Source of the DNA: Amphimedon queenslandica
Lineage: Eukaryota > Porifera > Demospongiae > Haplosclerida > Niphatidae
Assembly (NCBI RefSeq): GCF_000090795.2
Contig: NW_003547033.1
Span: 4,210 to 27,727, forward strand
DNA length: 23,518 bases
Direction: 5' to 3'
Shown here: in pieces, positions 1 to 10,051 of the stretch
Layout of the letters: each line of letters starts with the position of its first letter
Numbering within the stretch: position 1 is the stretch's first letter
Translations under genes and position numbers: made by a program
The notes under the pieces: generated by a model
What the model was told of the DNA's origin: nothing
The model's input: the letters and a program-made list of their open reading frames with translations, nothing else
Databases searched by the model: none

Positions 1-1005
1 CTTAAGACCAGTGACGCCACAGAGAGATGACGGTATTCGAACTGAGCCACCTCCATCACCACCAAGAGCAATAGGACAGAGACCAGAGGCAACAGCAGCT
101 GCTGATCCAGAGGAACTCCCTCCACAGTAACACTTATCATCATATGGGTTTCTTGCAGACAAATACTCCTTGTGGGGATTGGAACCAAAAACTCCGATAC
201 CAAATTCTTGCATATTAGTGATACCAATCATAATAGCACCTGCTTCCACGAGCCTCTTAGCTATGACCGAGCTCTCCTTTATATCGGAACAGACCGACTT
301 AAATGTAGCACCAGCTCTAAATGAGAACGAATCAAACTTGTACTCGCCTTTTATTGCAATAGGAACACCATCCAGCAACGATAGGGGCTTCCCCTTTTTC
401 CATCTTTCAGTCGATTCTTCGGCCATTTTCATTGTGAGCTCGTCATTAGTTTCAATGAATGCCCTCAATGGAGGCGAACGAGAATTAGAAGCTCTAACAC
501 ACTCGAGGACTACTCTAGCTACATCCACTGGTTCAATACTACCAGACTTATACGCAGCCCAATAATCCAATGAAGATATGCGTTCATTAGTTGAAACGTA
601 CTTCCGAGCAATGCCCTCTAGTACTTTTATGTTAGACTGTTCAATTTCTTTGTCTCTGACTGGAGGGGATACTGGAGGATAGAGTGTTGGTGTTTCTGGT
701 ATGTACTCGCCGTCAAGGAGATCCAGGTTGCTGTTTCGCTTCAGATGAGGTATTACGATATTTCCAAGTCTTGTGAATCCACCGAGCCTTACCAGCCATC
801 TAAAAGGGTAGCCGGTCAGTATGGGGGCCGACAAACCCTTGAGCTCGTATTTGATGTTTGGTTTATTGGCAGGGTCTAGGAGCTGTTCCACGGGCTCTCT
901 AACCTTTCCTGCTCTCTTTCCTGTACATACTGGCCTCCTAGAGGTGACATAAAAGAAAAGAGAGAGGAATATAAGGCCAACAGCAATTAAACTGGTGAAC
1001 ACCAT
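1..1005 (-). CDS. Fatty-acid amide hydrolase-like amidase (3' end outside window)
   Basis: This is a serine hydrolase of the amidase-signature family, probably cleaving fatty-acid amides at a membrane. The reading frame is open for 335 codons from the ATG at 1005 to the window edge with no intron. Residues 2-20 form a hydrophobic N-terminal anchor, followed by a basic stretch. The amidase signature is clear: a Gly-Gly-Ser-Ser-Ser-Gly-Ser block at about 295-301 and a Gly-Gly-Gly-Ser-Val-Arg block at about 318-323. The expected catalytic residues are K219 (in IAIKGE), S297 and S321. Spacings of 78 and 24 residues match FAAH enzymes, and the long N-terminal extension is closer to plant-type than to mammalian FAAH1. 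The C-terminal part of the amidase fold lies beyond base 1. The family call is firm; the substrate is inferred. Confidence 0.9.
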   Translation of the reverse strand, partial: MVFTSLIAVGLIFLSLFFYVTSRRPVCTGKRAGKVREPVEQLLDPANKPNIKYELKGLSAPILTGYPFRWLVRLGGFTRLGNIVIPHLKRNSNLDLLDGEYIPETPTLYPPVSPPVRDKEIEQSNIKVLEGIARKYVSTNERISSLDYWAAYKSGSIEPVDVARVVLECVRASNSRSPPLRAFIETNDELTMKMAEESTERWKKGKPLSLLDGVPIAIKGEYKFDSFSFRAGATFKSVCSDIKESSVIAKRLVEAGAIMIGITNMQEFGIGVFGSNPHKEYLSARNPYDDKCYCGGSSSGSAAAVASGLCPIALGGDGGGSVRIPSSLCGVTGLK

Positions 1006-2199
1006 GTCTTGAATGGGCGGAGCAAATTATTTTTGGCCGCACCCATCAAACATGACTTGCATTCAAAAATTAGCGGGAAATTTAGAGAATTTTAGGTTTT
1101 ATTTTTGAAGAAAGGTATCCCTCAGGAAATATGTATAATGTGCATGTAAGGTATGTCTAGATCTAGTTTAATTTGCATTTTAGTATATAGATTAGCTCTA
1201 GTAAGAGAAAACTGCAATAATTTATTAGGTCTGACAATTAACAAGAATCAATATACCACTATTAAAAGTAATTGATAATCAAAACATGTGTGCGTTGTAA
1301 TACGTCTTTTATCGACAATAGACAATGTGACTTCCTGTACATATGTCACTCATTAAGTGGAGGATAAAACAGCACCTCCTAATAATTGTAGGCATGAGCC
1401 AATCAATTGTATACATCAAAAGGTAATAATATTACTGTATACACGTTATAATGTTGTGTACCTAGTTTGAGCTGATTTCAATCAAATTAAATTTTTATGA
1501 ATTTTTACACTTGCTCCAAAAAACCATCAGAAATGGCTAGAAGAGAATTCTTTGTTCCTATTATTTTTCCTGATACATATACATGCTCTTATGTTGGGTA
1601 GAAGTTTAAGCTTGTTTTGATCAAAATTAAATTTTTTATGAATTTTTAAAGTTGATCCAAAATAGGGCCAAAGCCCCTGTACAGGCCAATTTTCACCAAA
1701 AGTGGCCAGGCAGAGTTCTAAATTTTTATAATTTTTTATGATACATATACATGTATTAATGTTGTGTAGACTGATTCCATTCAAAATTGGATTTTTTATA
1801 AATTTTTACGCAGCATGCTTCATTAGAAACTTTGGTGACAAATGATAATATGTTATTTATTCTATGACACAACCAGGACTTCTGCAGTTCAATAGCAGTT
1901 CCTATCCCTCAAACAAGCAGCTTCTTATTTTTTAAAGCAAGCACATGACAGCTCAGTTGCATTAAGACAATGAGATTTAGGCTAAACTAGGATCCAATTT
2001 TAACTTTGATACATTCCTTGAATTGAAAACTTACAACATGTAGTAAAAATTCCTTCAAAAAGTTAATAATAAAATAATTATAGACAACTATTAAAGCAAC
2101 ATTGCAGAAACTATTAAAAACTAATACAATGTGGAGAATATCAATAGTAAAATAATATGTGATGATGAATGATAGCAACAAGAATCCTTTTCAATATAT
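1006..2199. other. Intergenic region between amidase and receptor array
   Basis: This 1.2-kb AT-rich stretch holds the upstream region of the amidase gene and the downstream region of the first receptor. Its only clear structure is the degenerate tandem repeat at 1475-1810. Open frames on the minus strand at 1527-1784 and 1987-2181 look like chance frames in AT-rich or repeat DNA, with no recognisable domain and no convincing start context. Confidence 0.5.
1475..1810. repeat. Degenerate tandem repeat with palindromic core (left copy)
   Basis: Three imperfect units start near 1475, 1617 and 1773. Each opens with a gattncaatcaaaattgg-like motif followed by atttttacgaatttttaaag. The second unit carries a ggccaaag block, a perfect 10-bp palindrome CCTGTACAGG at 1676-1685, and a caccaaaagtggc block. 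Units also share atacatatacatg. The same family appears at 20881-21330. The first unit lacks the palindromic core. Confidence 0.7.
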
Positions 2200-3180
2200 T
2201 CATGTTTGACTTGGAGTTGGAAGTGAATATTGTAACTTCTTCATTTGAGTGTAGACAAAATTCTTGAAAGATTTTAGAGAATCCACTATGTCTGGTCTGA
2301 AGTATGATTGGATCAATGGTGTTGCTATTATACTGAACTGAAATACAAATACACCAGTAGCATATACTTCATGAGGAAATGTAACTCCAAGACTTACAAT
2401 GCCTATTGTGAAAGATACTCCATAGCATATTCCATAGGCAAGAAGCATTGATCCAAATATTCCAAAAAGTTTCATTTTCTTCAAGTGATAGACATTTTCC
2501 CCTGCTATTGCTGATTGATCACGAATAAACCTACGAGTGAAACAGAACGTCCAGATTGATGTAACTATAATGACAATGATGAAGATTAGCACAGTTGCTA
2601 TATAGAATAATACAAATGCTATATTCTTTTTAAATGTGATGTAACAAGGTCCATATTCAAAGTGATAATCATACTCTCCAAAACCAAGTGATGGCAGTAT
2701 AAATATGAGAGCTACAATAAGCCATAGAGCAACTGTGATTATCAGTGTTACCCATGGTTTCATGAACCTCTTGTAGAAATGTGGTTTAACAATAAAGAGG
2801 CATTTATCAAATGATATAGCAGCTAGTACTGCTACAGTGATAAAGATGATGAACCAGTTAATGATTCCCGAGAACACGCAAGTTGCTCTTCTCACTTCAA
2901 AGGTGCTTCCAAATATCCATTCTTCAGCTCCTGTAGCAACTGTGGTCATTGGAAGGTATACCAATGCATCCAAGAGATTTGATAAAATGAGAGAAGTGAA
3001 GAATATTGTTGACGGTTGTCTAAAGGACTTTCTTTGATATAGTGTGATGGAGAGTACAATGATATTAGCAATAAAACCCACCACTGCTTCAACAGCAAAT
3101 ACTGCAGCTAGTACTGGACCATTGATACTACCAGTAGCAGTAAAATTGTCAAGATCTGTAGCAGTGAAATTGTAATCCAT
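2200..3180 (-). CDS. Class-A-like 7TM receptor, array copy 1
   Basis: This is an intronless gene for a 326-aa seven-transmembrane receptor, presumably G-protein coupled at the plasma membrane. The extracellular N-terminus has two NFT glycosylation sequons (N4, N12) in a small internal repeat. Seven hydrophobic helices lie at roughly 24-48, 59-81, 103-130, 143-164, 187-213, 238-264 and 272-292. Rhodopsin-family landmarks are N39 in TM1, D71 in TM2, C101 and C179 for the extracellular disulfide, and FDKC at the end of TM3 in the DRY position. TM7 reads TPLIQSYFRP in place of NPxxY, followed by a helix-8-like tail. It is one of three tandem copies. The ligand cannot be read from the sequence; a chemosensory role is a guess from the array. 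Confidence 0.9.
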   Translation of the reverse strand: MDYNFTATDLDNFTATGSINGPVLAAVFAVEAVVGFIANIIVLSITLYQRKSFRQPSTIFFTSLILSNLLDALVYLPMTTVATGAEEWIFGSTFEVRRATCVFSGIINWFIIFITVAVLAAISFDKCLFIVKPHFYKRFMKPWVTLIITVALWLIVALIFILPSLGFGEYDYHFEYGPCYITFKKNIAFVLFYIATVLIFIIVIIVTSIWTFCFTRRFIRDQSAIAGENVYHLKKMKLFGIFGSMLLAYGICYGVSFTIGIVSLGVTFPHEVYATGVFVFQFSIIATPLIQSYFRPDIVDSLKSFKNFVYTQMKKLQYSLPTPSQT

Positions 3181-3425
3181 TACTGTATAAGAGGCTAAGC
3201 TAGCACAACTTCTTTTAGTCTATCTTAAGACTGAATAATTATGTGCTTGTTATAGCTATTATTATGTTCTGTAGAAAGAGGATGTTTTTCTATATTGACA
3301 CATTGAAGCTTCTTTTGCTAAATGTAAGATTTCTTCATACCCATCAGTCAAAGCTATTAGACTTGCTTTATATTCAAACTCAAAGTTATTGTCAAAAGTA
3401 CAAATTAAAGTTCATTGGAAGTTAG
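3181..3425 (-). promoter_or_regulatory. Conserved 5' flank of receptor copy 1
   Basis: The 200 or so bases upstream of the start codon are alignable with those upstream of receptor copies 2 (4659-4880) and 3 (6084-6270). Shared blocks include tactgtataagagg next to the ATG, gctaagctagcac, a gttctgtaaaaagaggatg block and a taagatttcttca block (all as on the plus strand). This is probably a co-duplicated promoter/5' UTR. A plus-strand open frame at 3243-3425 lies in this flank and is most likely chance. Confidence 0.5.
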
Positions 3426-3659
3426 CATAAGAAAAGAAATGCATACAAGTTTTAACAAAATCAGCATACACAAATTTTATTTAATTTCAATACATGATTT
3501 TTTGAACATAATTCACATAAAATACATATTGGCCAGTAATTGTTAGCAAAAAAATAATTAAAAAAATAGTACTAAATTTTACATCACTATAGACAATTTT
3601 TCAATAACATCAAAAATATTTAGTGCAGCAACGAGTCTCAACAAAAAATTAAAATTGTT
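3426..3659. other. Spacer with duplicated 3' flank of receptor copy 2
   Basis: No gene is seen here. The part next to the receptor copy 2 stop (about 3520-3659) aligns with 4975-5102 next to copy 3, sharing an aaattttacatcactataga block and a gagtctca block. The duplicated unit therefore includes 3' as well as 5' flanking DNA. The 3' flank of copy 1 (below 2200) is much less similar. Confidence 0.5.
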
Positions 3660-4658
3660 TTAAAATTTATGTTGGGTTTGGAGGCGAATGGGACTTGGAG
3701 GTGAATATCTTTGCCTCTTTATTTGAGTGTAGACAAAATTCTTGAAAGATTTCAGAGAATCCACTATGTCTGGTCTGAAGTATGATTGGATCAATGGTGT
3801 CGCTATTATACTGAACTGAAAGACAAACATGCCTGTAGCATATACTTCATGAGGAAATGTAACTGCAGCACTTATAATGCCTATTGTGATAGATACTCCA
3901 TAGCATATTACATAGGCAAGAAGCATTGATCCAAATATTCCGAAAAGTTTCATTTTTTTCACATGATAAACACTTTCCCCTGCTATTGCTGATTGATCAC
4001 GAATAAACCTACGAGTGAAACAGAATGTCCAGATTGATGTGACTATAATGACAATGATAAAGGTGAACAGTGTCGCAAAACGGAATATTACAAACCCCAT
4101 GTTATTTTCAAACGTGATGTAACAAGGGCCATAGTCAAATTGATATCCATACTCTCCAAAGCCAACAAATGGCAGCATCATTATTAAAGCAATGATCATC
4201 CATGGAATAACTGCGATTATTAGTGCTACCCATGGTTTCATGAACCTCTTGTAAAAATATGGTTTAACAATAAAGAGACATCTATCGAATGATATAGCTG
4301 CTAGTACTGCTACAGTGACATAAAGAATAAACCAAAAAATAACTCCTGAGAACAAGCAAGTTGCTTTTCTTTGCTCAAAGGTGCTTCCAAATATCCATTC
4401 TTCAGCTCCTGTAGCAACTGTGGTCATTGGAAGGTATACCAATGCATCCAAGAGATTTGATAAAATGAGAGAAGTGAAGAATATTGTCGACGGTTGTTTA
4501 AAGGGCTTTCTTTGATATAGTGTGATGGAGAGTACAATGATATTAGCAATAAAACCCACCACTGCTTCAAGAGCAAATACTGCAGCTAGTACTGGACCAT
4601 TGATACTACCAGTAGCAGTGAAGTTGTCAAGATCTGTAGCAGTGAAATTGTAATCCAT
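3660..4658 (-). CDS. Class-A-like 7TM receptor, array copy 2
   Basis: This intronless tandem paralogue has 332 aa. Its N-terminus, TM1-TM2, third intracellular loop and TM7 are nearly identical to copies 1 and 3. It keeps Arg in the DRY-equivalent motif (FDRC, residues 124-127), whereas copies 1 and 3 have Lys. Disulfide cysteines C101 and C179, N39 and D71 are present, as are both N-terminal NFT sequons. TM3-TM5 and the second extracellular loop differ from copy 1. The C-terminal tail is longer, ending in a basic, Pro/Gln-rich extension instead of the PTPS-type end. The flanks are duplicated with the gene. Ligand and coupling are unknown. Confidence 0.9.
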   Translation of the reverse strand: MDYNFTATDLDNFTATGSINGPVLAAVFALEAVVGFIANIIVLSITLYQRKPFKQPSTIFFTSLILSNLLDALVYLPMTTVATGAEEWIFGSTFEQRKATCLFSGVIFWFILYVTVAVLAAISFDRCLFIVKPYFYKRFMKPWVALIIAVIPWMIIALIMMLPFVGFGEYGYQFDYGPCYITFENNMGFVIFRFATLFTFIIVIIVTSIWTFCFTRRFIRDQSAIAGESVYHVKKMKLFGIFGSMLLAYVICYGVSITIGIISAAVTFPHEVYATGMFVFQFSIIATPLIQSYFRPDIVDSLKSFKNFVYTQIKRQRYSPPSPIRLQTQHKF

Positions 4659-5102
4659 TACTGTATAAGAGGGTAAGCTAGCACAACTTTTGTAGCCTAT
4701 CTTAGAACTGAGTAATTATATTTTTGTTAGCTGTTATTTATGTTCTGTAAAAAGAGGATGTAGTTGTATATTAACACATTTAAGCTTCTTCTGCTAAATG
4801 TAAGATTTCTTCATGCCCACACTTGTTTTATGTTCAAAAAGATCATTAAGAGTACAATTTAAAGTTCATTGAAAGTTAATATAATAAAACAAAGACATAA
4901 GGATAGTAATAAATTTATAGGTTTAAACATGAACAAATTTAATTTTAATTTCAATACTTGATTCAACTAATACAAGATGCATATTGGCCTATGAATTGTT
5001 AACAAAAAATTTCTAAGAAATAGTACTAAATTTTACATCACTATAGACAATAACATGAAAAATATTCAATTTAGCAATGAGTCTCAATGAGAAATTTAAA
5101 AT
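4659..5102 (-). promoter_or_regulatory. 5' flank of receptor copy 2 and spacer to copy 3
   Basis: The first 220 bp upstream of copy 2 repeat the block order seen upstream of copy 1: ctgtataagagggtaagctagcac, then gttctgtaaaaagaggatg, then taagatttcttca. The remainder, about 4975-5102, is the duplicated 3' flank of copy 3. No RNA gene or extra coding frame is visible. Confidence 0.5.
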
Positions 5103-6083
5103 TTATGTTGGACTTGGAGTTGGAGGTGAATATTGTAACTTCTTCATTTGAGTGTAGACAGAATTCTTGAAAGATTTCAGAGAATTCACTATGTCTGGTC
5201 TGAAGTATGACTGGATCAATGGTGTTGCTATGATATTCAATTGAAGTATAAACACGCCTGTAGCATGTACTTCTTCAGAAAATGTAACTGTAAGACTTAT
5301 AATGCCTATTGTGAAAGATGCTCCATAGCATGTTCCATAGGCAAGAAGCATTGATCCAAATATTCCAAAAAGTTTCATTTTCTTCAAGTGATAGACATTT
5401 TCCCCTGCTATTGCTGATTGATCACGTATAAACCTACGAGTGAAACAGAATGTCCAGATTGATGTGACTATAATCACAATGATAAAGATGAACAGTGTCG
5501 CAAAACGGAATATTACAAATACCATATTTTTTTCAAATGTGGCGTAACAAGGTCCATATGCAAAATGATATCCATATTCTCCAAAACCAACTAGTGGCAG
5601 TATCATTATAAGAGTAGTAATCATCCATGGAATAACTGTGATTATTAGTGCTACCCATGGTTTCATGAACCTCTTGTAAAAATATGGTTTAACAATAAAG
5701 AGACATTTATCAAATGATATAGCAGCTAGCATTGCTGCAGTGACATAAAGAATAAACCAAAAAATAATTCCAGAGAACACGCAAGTTGCTTTTTTCTGCT
5801 CAAAGGTGCTTCCAAATATCCATTCTTCAGCTCCTGTAGCAACTGTGGTCATTGGAAGGTATACCAATGCATCCAAGAGATTTGATAAAATGAGAGAAGT
5901 GAAGAATATTGTTGACGGTTGTCTAAAGGACTTTCTTTGATATAGTGTGATGGAGAGTACAATGATATTAGCAATGAAACCTACCACTGCTTCAACAGCA
6001 AATACTGCAGCTAGTACTGGACCATTGACACTTCCAGTAGCAGTGAAATTGTCAAAATCTATAGCAGGAAAATTGTAATCCAT
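5103..6083 (-). CDS. Class-A-like 7TM receptor, array copy 3
   Basis: This is a 326-aa intronless receptor with the same landmarks as its neighbours: N39, D71, C101, FDKC at the TM3 end, C179 in extracellular loop 2, and TPLIQSYFRP in TM7. The first N-terminal sequon is lost (NFP instead of NFT at residue 4); the second remains. The protein is a mosaic. TM1-TM2 and TM6 to the C-terminus follow copy 1 (KSFRQPST, YHLKKMKL, a PTPS tail), while TM3-TM5 follow copy 2 (FWFILYVT, VIPWMI, FRFATLF). This suggests gene conversion or unequal exchange within the array. Chemoreceptor function is inferred only from tandem expansion and variable membrane/extracellular segments. Confidence 0.9.
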   Translation of the reverse strand: MDYNFPAIDFDNFTATGSVNGPVLAAVFAVEAVVGFIANIIVLSITLYQRKSFRQPSTIFFTSLILSNLLDALVYLPMTTVATGAEEWIFGSTFEQKKATCVFSGIIFWFILYVTAAMLAAISFDKCLFIVKPYFYKRFMKPWVALIITVIPWMITTLIMILPLVGFGEYGYHFAYGPCYATFEKNMVFVIFRFATLFIFIIVIIVTSIWTFCFTRRFIRDQSAIAGENVYHLKKMKLFGIFGSMLLAYGTCYGASFTIGIISLTVTFSEEVHATGVFILQLNIIATPLIQSYFRPDIVNSLKSFKNSVYTQMKKLQYSPPTPSPT

Positions 6084-6511
6084 TACTGTATAAGAGGGTA
6101 AGCTAGCAAAACTTCTATTAAAGACTGAATAACAATGTTTTTGTTAGCTATTAGATCTATATGTTCCGTAAAAAGAGGATGTTGTTCCATTTTGACACAT
6201 TGAAGCCTCTTGTAAGATTTCTTCACAAAATTTTAGCTCTTGTGAACTTGACCATTATAAACGGACACTTTCTTAGATACATTATAGATATCCTGTTTCT
6301 ATTTGAACCAAAAAATTACACACAATTTTTATTGAAGTTTGTTAGGCAAACTGAAAATTAATTGGCTATTCCGGAAGTTTTGAGGATGGGAGAGGTCTTA
6401 CCGTCTTTATCACAGCACATAGATATAGTCAGGCGGGCACAGAGAAGGACTGTAAAGGCCTAGCTTACCCATTGAGGCTAATAAGATTTGGACGGAGGCT
6501 GGAGGCAGGCA
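6084..6511. promoter_or_regulatory. Divergent intergenic region: receptor copy 3 / ankyrin-Roc gene A
   Basis: The left 190 bp are the conserved receptor 5' flank (third copy). The right part leads into the plus-strand ankyrin-Roc gene and should hold its promoter and 5' UTR. An in-frame TAA at 6482-6484 limits how far upstream the coding region of that gene can extend. The plus-strand open frame at 6161-6361 corresponds to the duplicated flank of the other receptors and is not credible as a gene. Confidence 0.45.
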
Positions 6512-9500
6512 ATGGCAGACAAGTCAAAAGGTGCAAGTAAAGCTGAAGACTTTGGATCATGGGCTGGGGATTCAGATCCAGACATCATCATGGAAGTACT
6601 CACACTAGCCCTAAAGAATAAACGTTATAAAGAGGCCATTCCCTCGCTGCAGTGCTTGATAGAAGTGGACTATCATAAGGCACTGAGCTTCACATTAAAC
6701 AACCACTTTCATCTTAATATAGCTTTTCTTCATCATGCTGTTGAAGGTAATCATGTTGATGTAGTGAGATTCCTTATCGATGAGTGTGGCTGTAATCCAA
6801 CAGACTTTAATCAAGGGATAAATAAAAGTAGCTGTAAAAATTCTTATGATATCACTGTTGAATATGAATCACTTGATGTGTTGAAATATTTAATCAAGAA
6901 TCACAAGCCAACTTGTGTTGCCATTGAGAAACTTTTTTCTAAAGCTGTCAACCATGTTAGCAGTTTAAAGTGCCTCGTTAATGGAGGTATCATTGATCCA
7001 ATGGTTAGATATAATTTCTATGGCACAATACTTCATTGGGCAGCTAGTGAAGGCTCAGTTGATGCCCTCAAATATTTAGTTAATGAATGTAAGTGTGATC
7101 CAATGAACAATGATAGAGGTATTAAGTTGACGCCTCTTCACTTAGCTACATTTAAAGGTCGACCAGAAGCTATAGAATTCTTATTATCAACAGGTAAATG
7201 TGATCCGATGGCTAAAGATGAAGATGGTAACACACCATTAGATTTTACTGAAGGGAATATTAAAACTTGTTCTATTTTCAAAAAGTTTGGTCAGATCAAG
7301 ACATCGTTTCCAGTCGATTCCTATGTTAACGTCCTCCTTGTGGGCAATCCTGGAGCTGGTAAAAGTACTTTAAATCATGTCATCATTGACACAGCTACTG
7401 GCTCAATTGTTCTTGGTTCCTTTAGAAACGTTGGAGGGGTAGTGCCTTGTACTGCTGGCATCATTCCTTATAAACTACAACACAGGACACTGGGTAACAT
7501 CATTCTTCATGATTTTGCTGGTCATTCAGAATACTACTCTAGTCATAGTGCTGTCATTGAGAATCTGTTACAAGGTTCTGGTGGTGTGTTCCTGATAGTA
7601 GTCAATATATTGGAGAAGGAAGCAGTCAAACAGCTTCATCAATGGCTAACAGTTGTGAGGAATGAAGCACAAAAAACTCTTAATCAATGCCATACTATTG
7701 TAGTAGTAAGCCATGTGGATGAGATACATGATTCTGTTCAAAGGAGGAGAAAGGAAGAAATACAGGAGATTATTGTAAGGGAAAGGTGTGTTTACGTCTT
7801 CTTAGATTGTCGTAAGCTTGGTGGGAGTAGTGTAGTTTCCTTTTTTAAAAAGTTGTCCAGTGCCTGTCAGTTCATTCGTAATACAAATGAAAGGAACTTG
7901 AGTCTTTATTGTCACATGACGTACGGTCTACTGGAGGAAAGGAAAGGAAACATACTCACCCTTTCTGATGTATGGTCTGCAGCTGAGGATACCAATAGTT
8001 ATGTCATACCAGATAATAGGGAAGAAATTCTTGAAGTTCTTCATGCGTTGCACTCAACTGGTTTAATCAGTGTTTTGAAACATGAACACAAGACATGGGT
8101 TGTTGTGAATAAGGGTATACTACTAACTGAGGTGAATGGGATTCTCTTCGCTCCAGAGATATTCAAACAGCATGTCAACATTGCTAGCAATACTGGTATT
8201 GTTAGTGTGTCTGGTCTGACTAGACTCTTCCCTAAATATGATCCTGACATGTTGATCTGTTTTCTAAAGAACATGGAACTATGTCAAGAAATACATCCAT
8301 CTTTTTTAAAGCTAACAAACCTCCATCAGATAGGAACAAAGGAGAAAAAGGGAGGGACAAGAAGGTTGCTGTACTTTCCTTGTCTCCTAAACATGAAGAG
8401 ACCTAGGGAGATGACTAATCAGGTGTATCAGTTTGGTTGGTGTCTACAATGTACCAATAAACATCATTTCTTTCCTCCAAGATACTTCCATGTCCTCTCA
8501 TTACATCTTGCTCTTAAATTGGCTCTACCTCAAGAAGATGACAAGTTAAATCGTCGTTGCACGTTTTGGAGAAATGGTCTTTACTGGTTTAATGGCCATG
8601 GTGTAGGATCACTTGTAGAGATTGTGGATGAGAGCCAGTGTGTACTAGTAATGATGTCCTGTGAGAAAGGTTGCAGTGACAATATGGTATCTCTAAGAAG
8701 AGATGTGATAGGAGAGGTAATGAGTGTTCAAAAAGAGTCCTGTCCCACTCTAGAGGTAAAAGATTTAGTTATTGATCCTAAGGATCTAGCCTATCCTATG
8801 AAAACACCAAGAGGAAGGACAATGTATAGCGTAAAAGATATACTGTCTGCTATTGAAAAGGGAGAAGAGTTTGTAGTAAAGTCTAATGGTACTAAAGGTG
8901 AAAAGGTGAAGGAGATCCTACCTTATGAATCATTATCAGATATTAGGAATATATCTCTATTAGGAGATGATATTGATGAGGTAACTGACATCAGTTATTA
9001 CAAACATTCCTAAATGTTTATTATTTTTCATAGGTAGATGGAGTGTGGGTGAAATGTAAAAGTAAAAGAATAACAACCATTAATTGTCACTCAACAACAA
9101 CTTTAGGTGAGAATACTAAGAGAAATAGTTGGCAAAGAAGTACCTTAATAATGGAAGAAATTGGTGGTAAGATAATTTATTGTGAAAGTGTATGATATTT
9201 TATTGTTGCTTTAGTATAGTAAGTCAGTTTATAGTAAAGGTATTTGTAGTTTCTTTTCTCTTGACTTTTAGTTTCAGTTATTGTTATGCCATTTTGTTTA
9301 TTGTTATCAATTCTAAACGTAACTGTATATCCCCAATATTTTGTTTATTCTAAAAGTTTGTCATTAAACAATACTTAGTAAAAAGAAAATAGTCATGCTA
9401 TGTTATATAACTTAGCATGTGATGCTGTGATGTATCATTATGGCAGTATCCAATGACTCATACTCAGGCTGATGAAAATGCCAAATTTTATTAAAAAAAT

Positions 9501-10051
9501 CAGTGGAGTGTTGCTAATATAAACATGGAGCATGTTCAAATTTTAATTTTATTTTTTGCATCAGTTTATAGTTGCTATGTAATGTACATGCATCACTTTT
9601 GTTAACATGCATGGCATGTAATATTCAACAAGTATTATTATTTGTAGATATTCAGATCATTGAATTAGAAGATGCTTATTCTGATGTACTTGGTAAGATA
9701 GAAACAAATCATCACTTATTACTGATCAATACATGATACATCCACACAGATATTACAGATCTTGCTAAAGTCCTTCAAGAATTAGAGTCAAATCAACAGT
9801 TTGATTACACTGATTGGTATCACTTGGGCCTATACTTAGGATTATATGAGCGTACACTAAAAGCAATAGAAGAGGATAATAGAGGGAGATCAAAGAAGTG
9901 TCTAATTGAGTGTATATCTTGCTGGCTAAAGGGAAAGGATGGAGTAAGAGAGACAAGAGGAGGTGGATCAAACTGGATATCATTAGTAGCAGCACTAGAT
10001 GCAATGGGAGCAAGGAAAGTTGCTAAAAACATTAGAATGAAGTATTTCTAA
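6512..10051 (+). CDS. Ankyrin-Roc-COR-death domain protein A (kinase-less DAPK-like)
   Basis: This is a predicted 962-aa intracellular signalling protein from four exons: 6512-8980, 9034-9106, 9648-9692 and 9750-10051. All junctions are GT-AG and the phases agree (0,1,1). I start at the ATG at 6512 (gcaATGg); the upstream in-frame TTG at 6488 follows directly after a stop. Ankyrin repeats lie at about 69-97, 170-197 and 205-232. The Roc GTPase has P-loop GNPGAGKST (278-286), switch DFAGHSEYY (from 334) and SHVD (400-403) where other GTPases have NKxD. A COR region follows to about 760, containing FFPPRYFHVL. After a short spliced linker comes a death domain (about 878-960: LGLYLGLYE, KKCLIECISCWL, NWISLVAALDAMG). 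The domain order equals DAPK1 without kinase. A likely role is a GTP-regulated death or innate-signalling adaptor. It is the inverted paralogue of the gene at 10827-14200. Confidence 0.85.

Noticed and set aside
170..565. Plus-strand open frame of 131 codons
   Set aside because: It lies antisense within the amidase coding region, which has clear family motifs.
3243..3425. Plus-strand frames at 3243-3425 and 6161-6361, similar to each other, as small genes
   Set aside because: Their similarity comes from the duplicated receptor 5' flanks; the frames are not maintained in the third flank and lengths differ.
6488..6511. TTG at 6488 as start of ankyrin-Roc gene A
   Set aside because: An in-frame stop lies immediately upstream, and the ATG at 6512 has a good context; a TTG start is unlikely in an animal gene.
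9765..10051. Several overlapping frames on both strands around the death-domain exon
   Set aside because: Only the plus-strand frame joins the upstream exons in phase and gives a death-domain pattern; the others are shadows.
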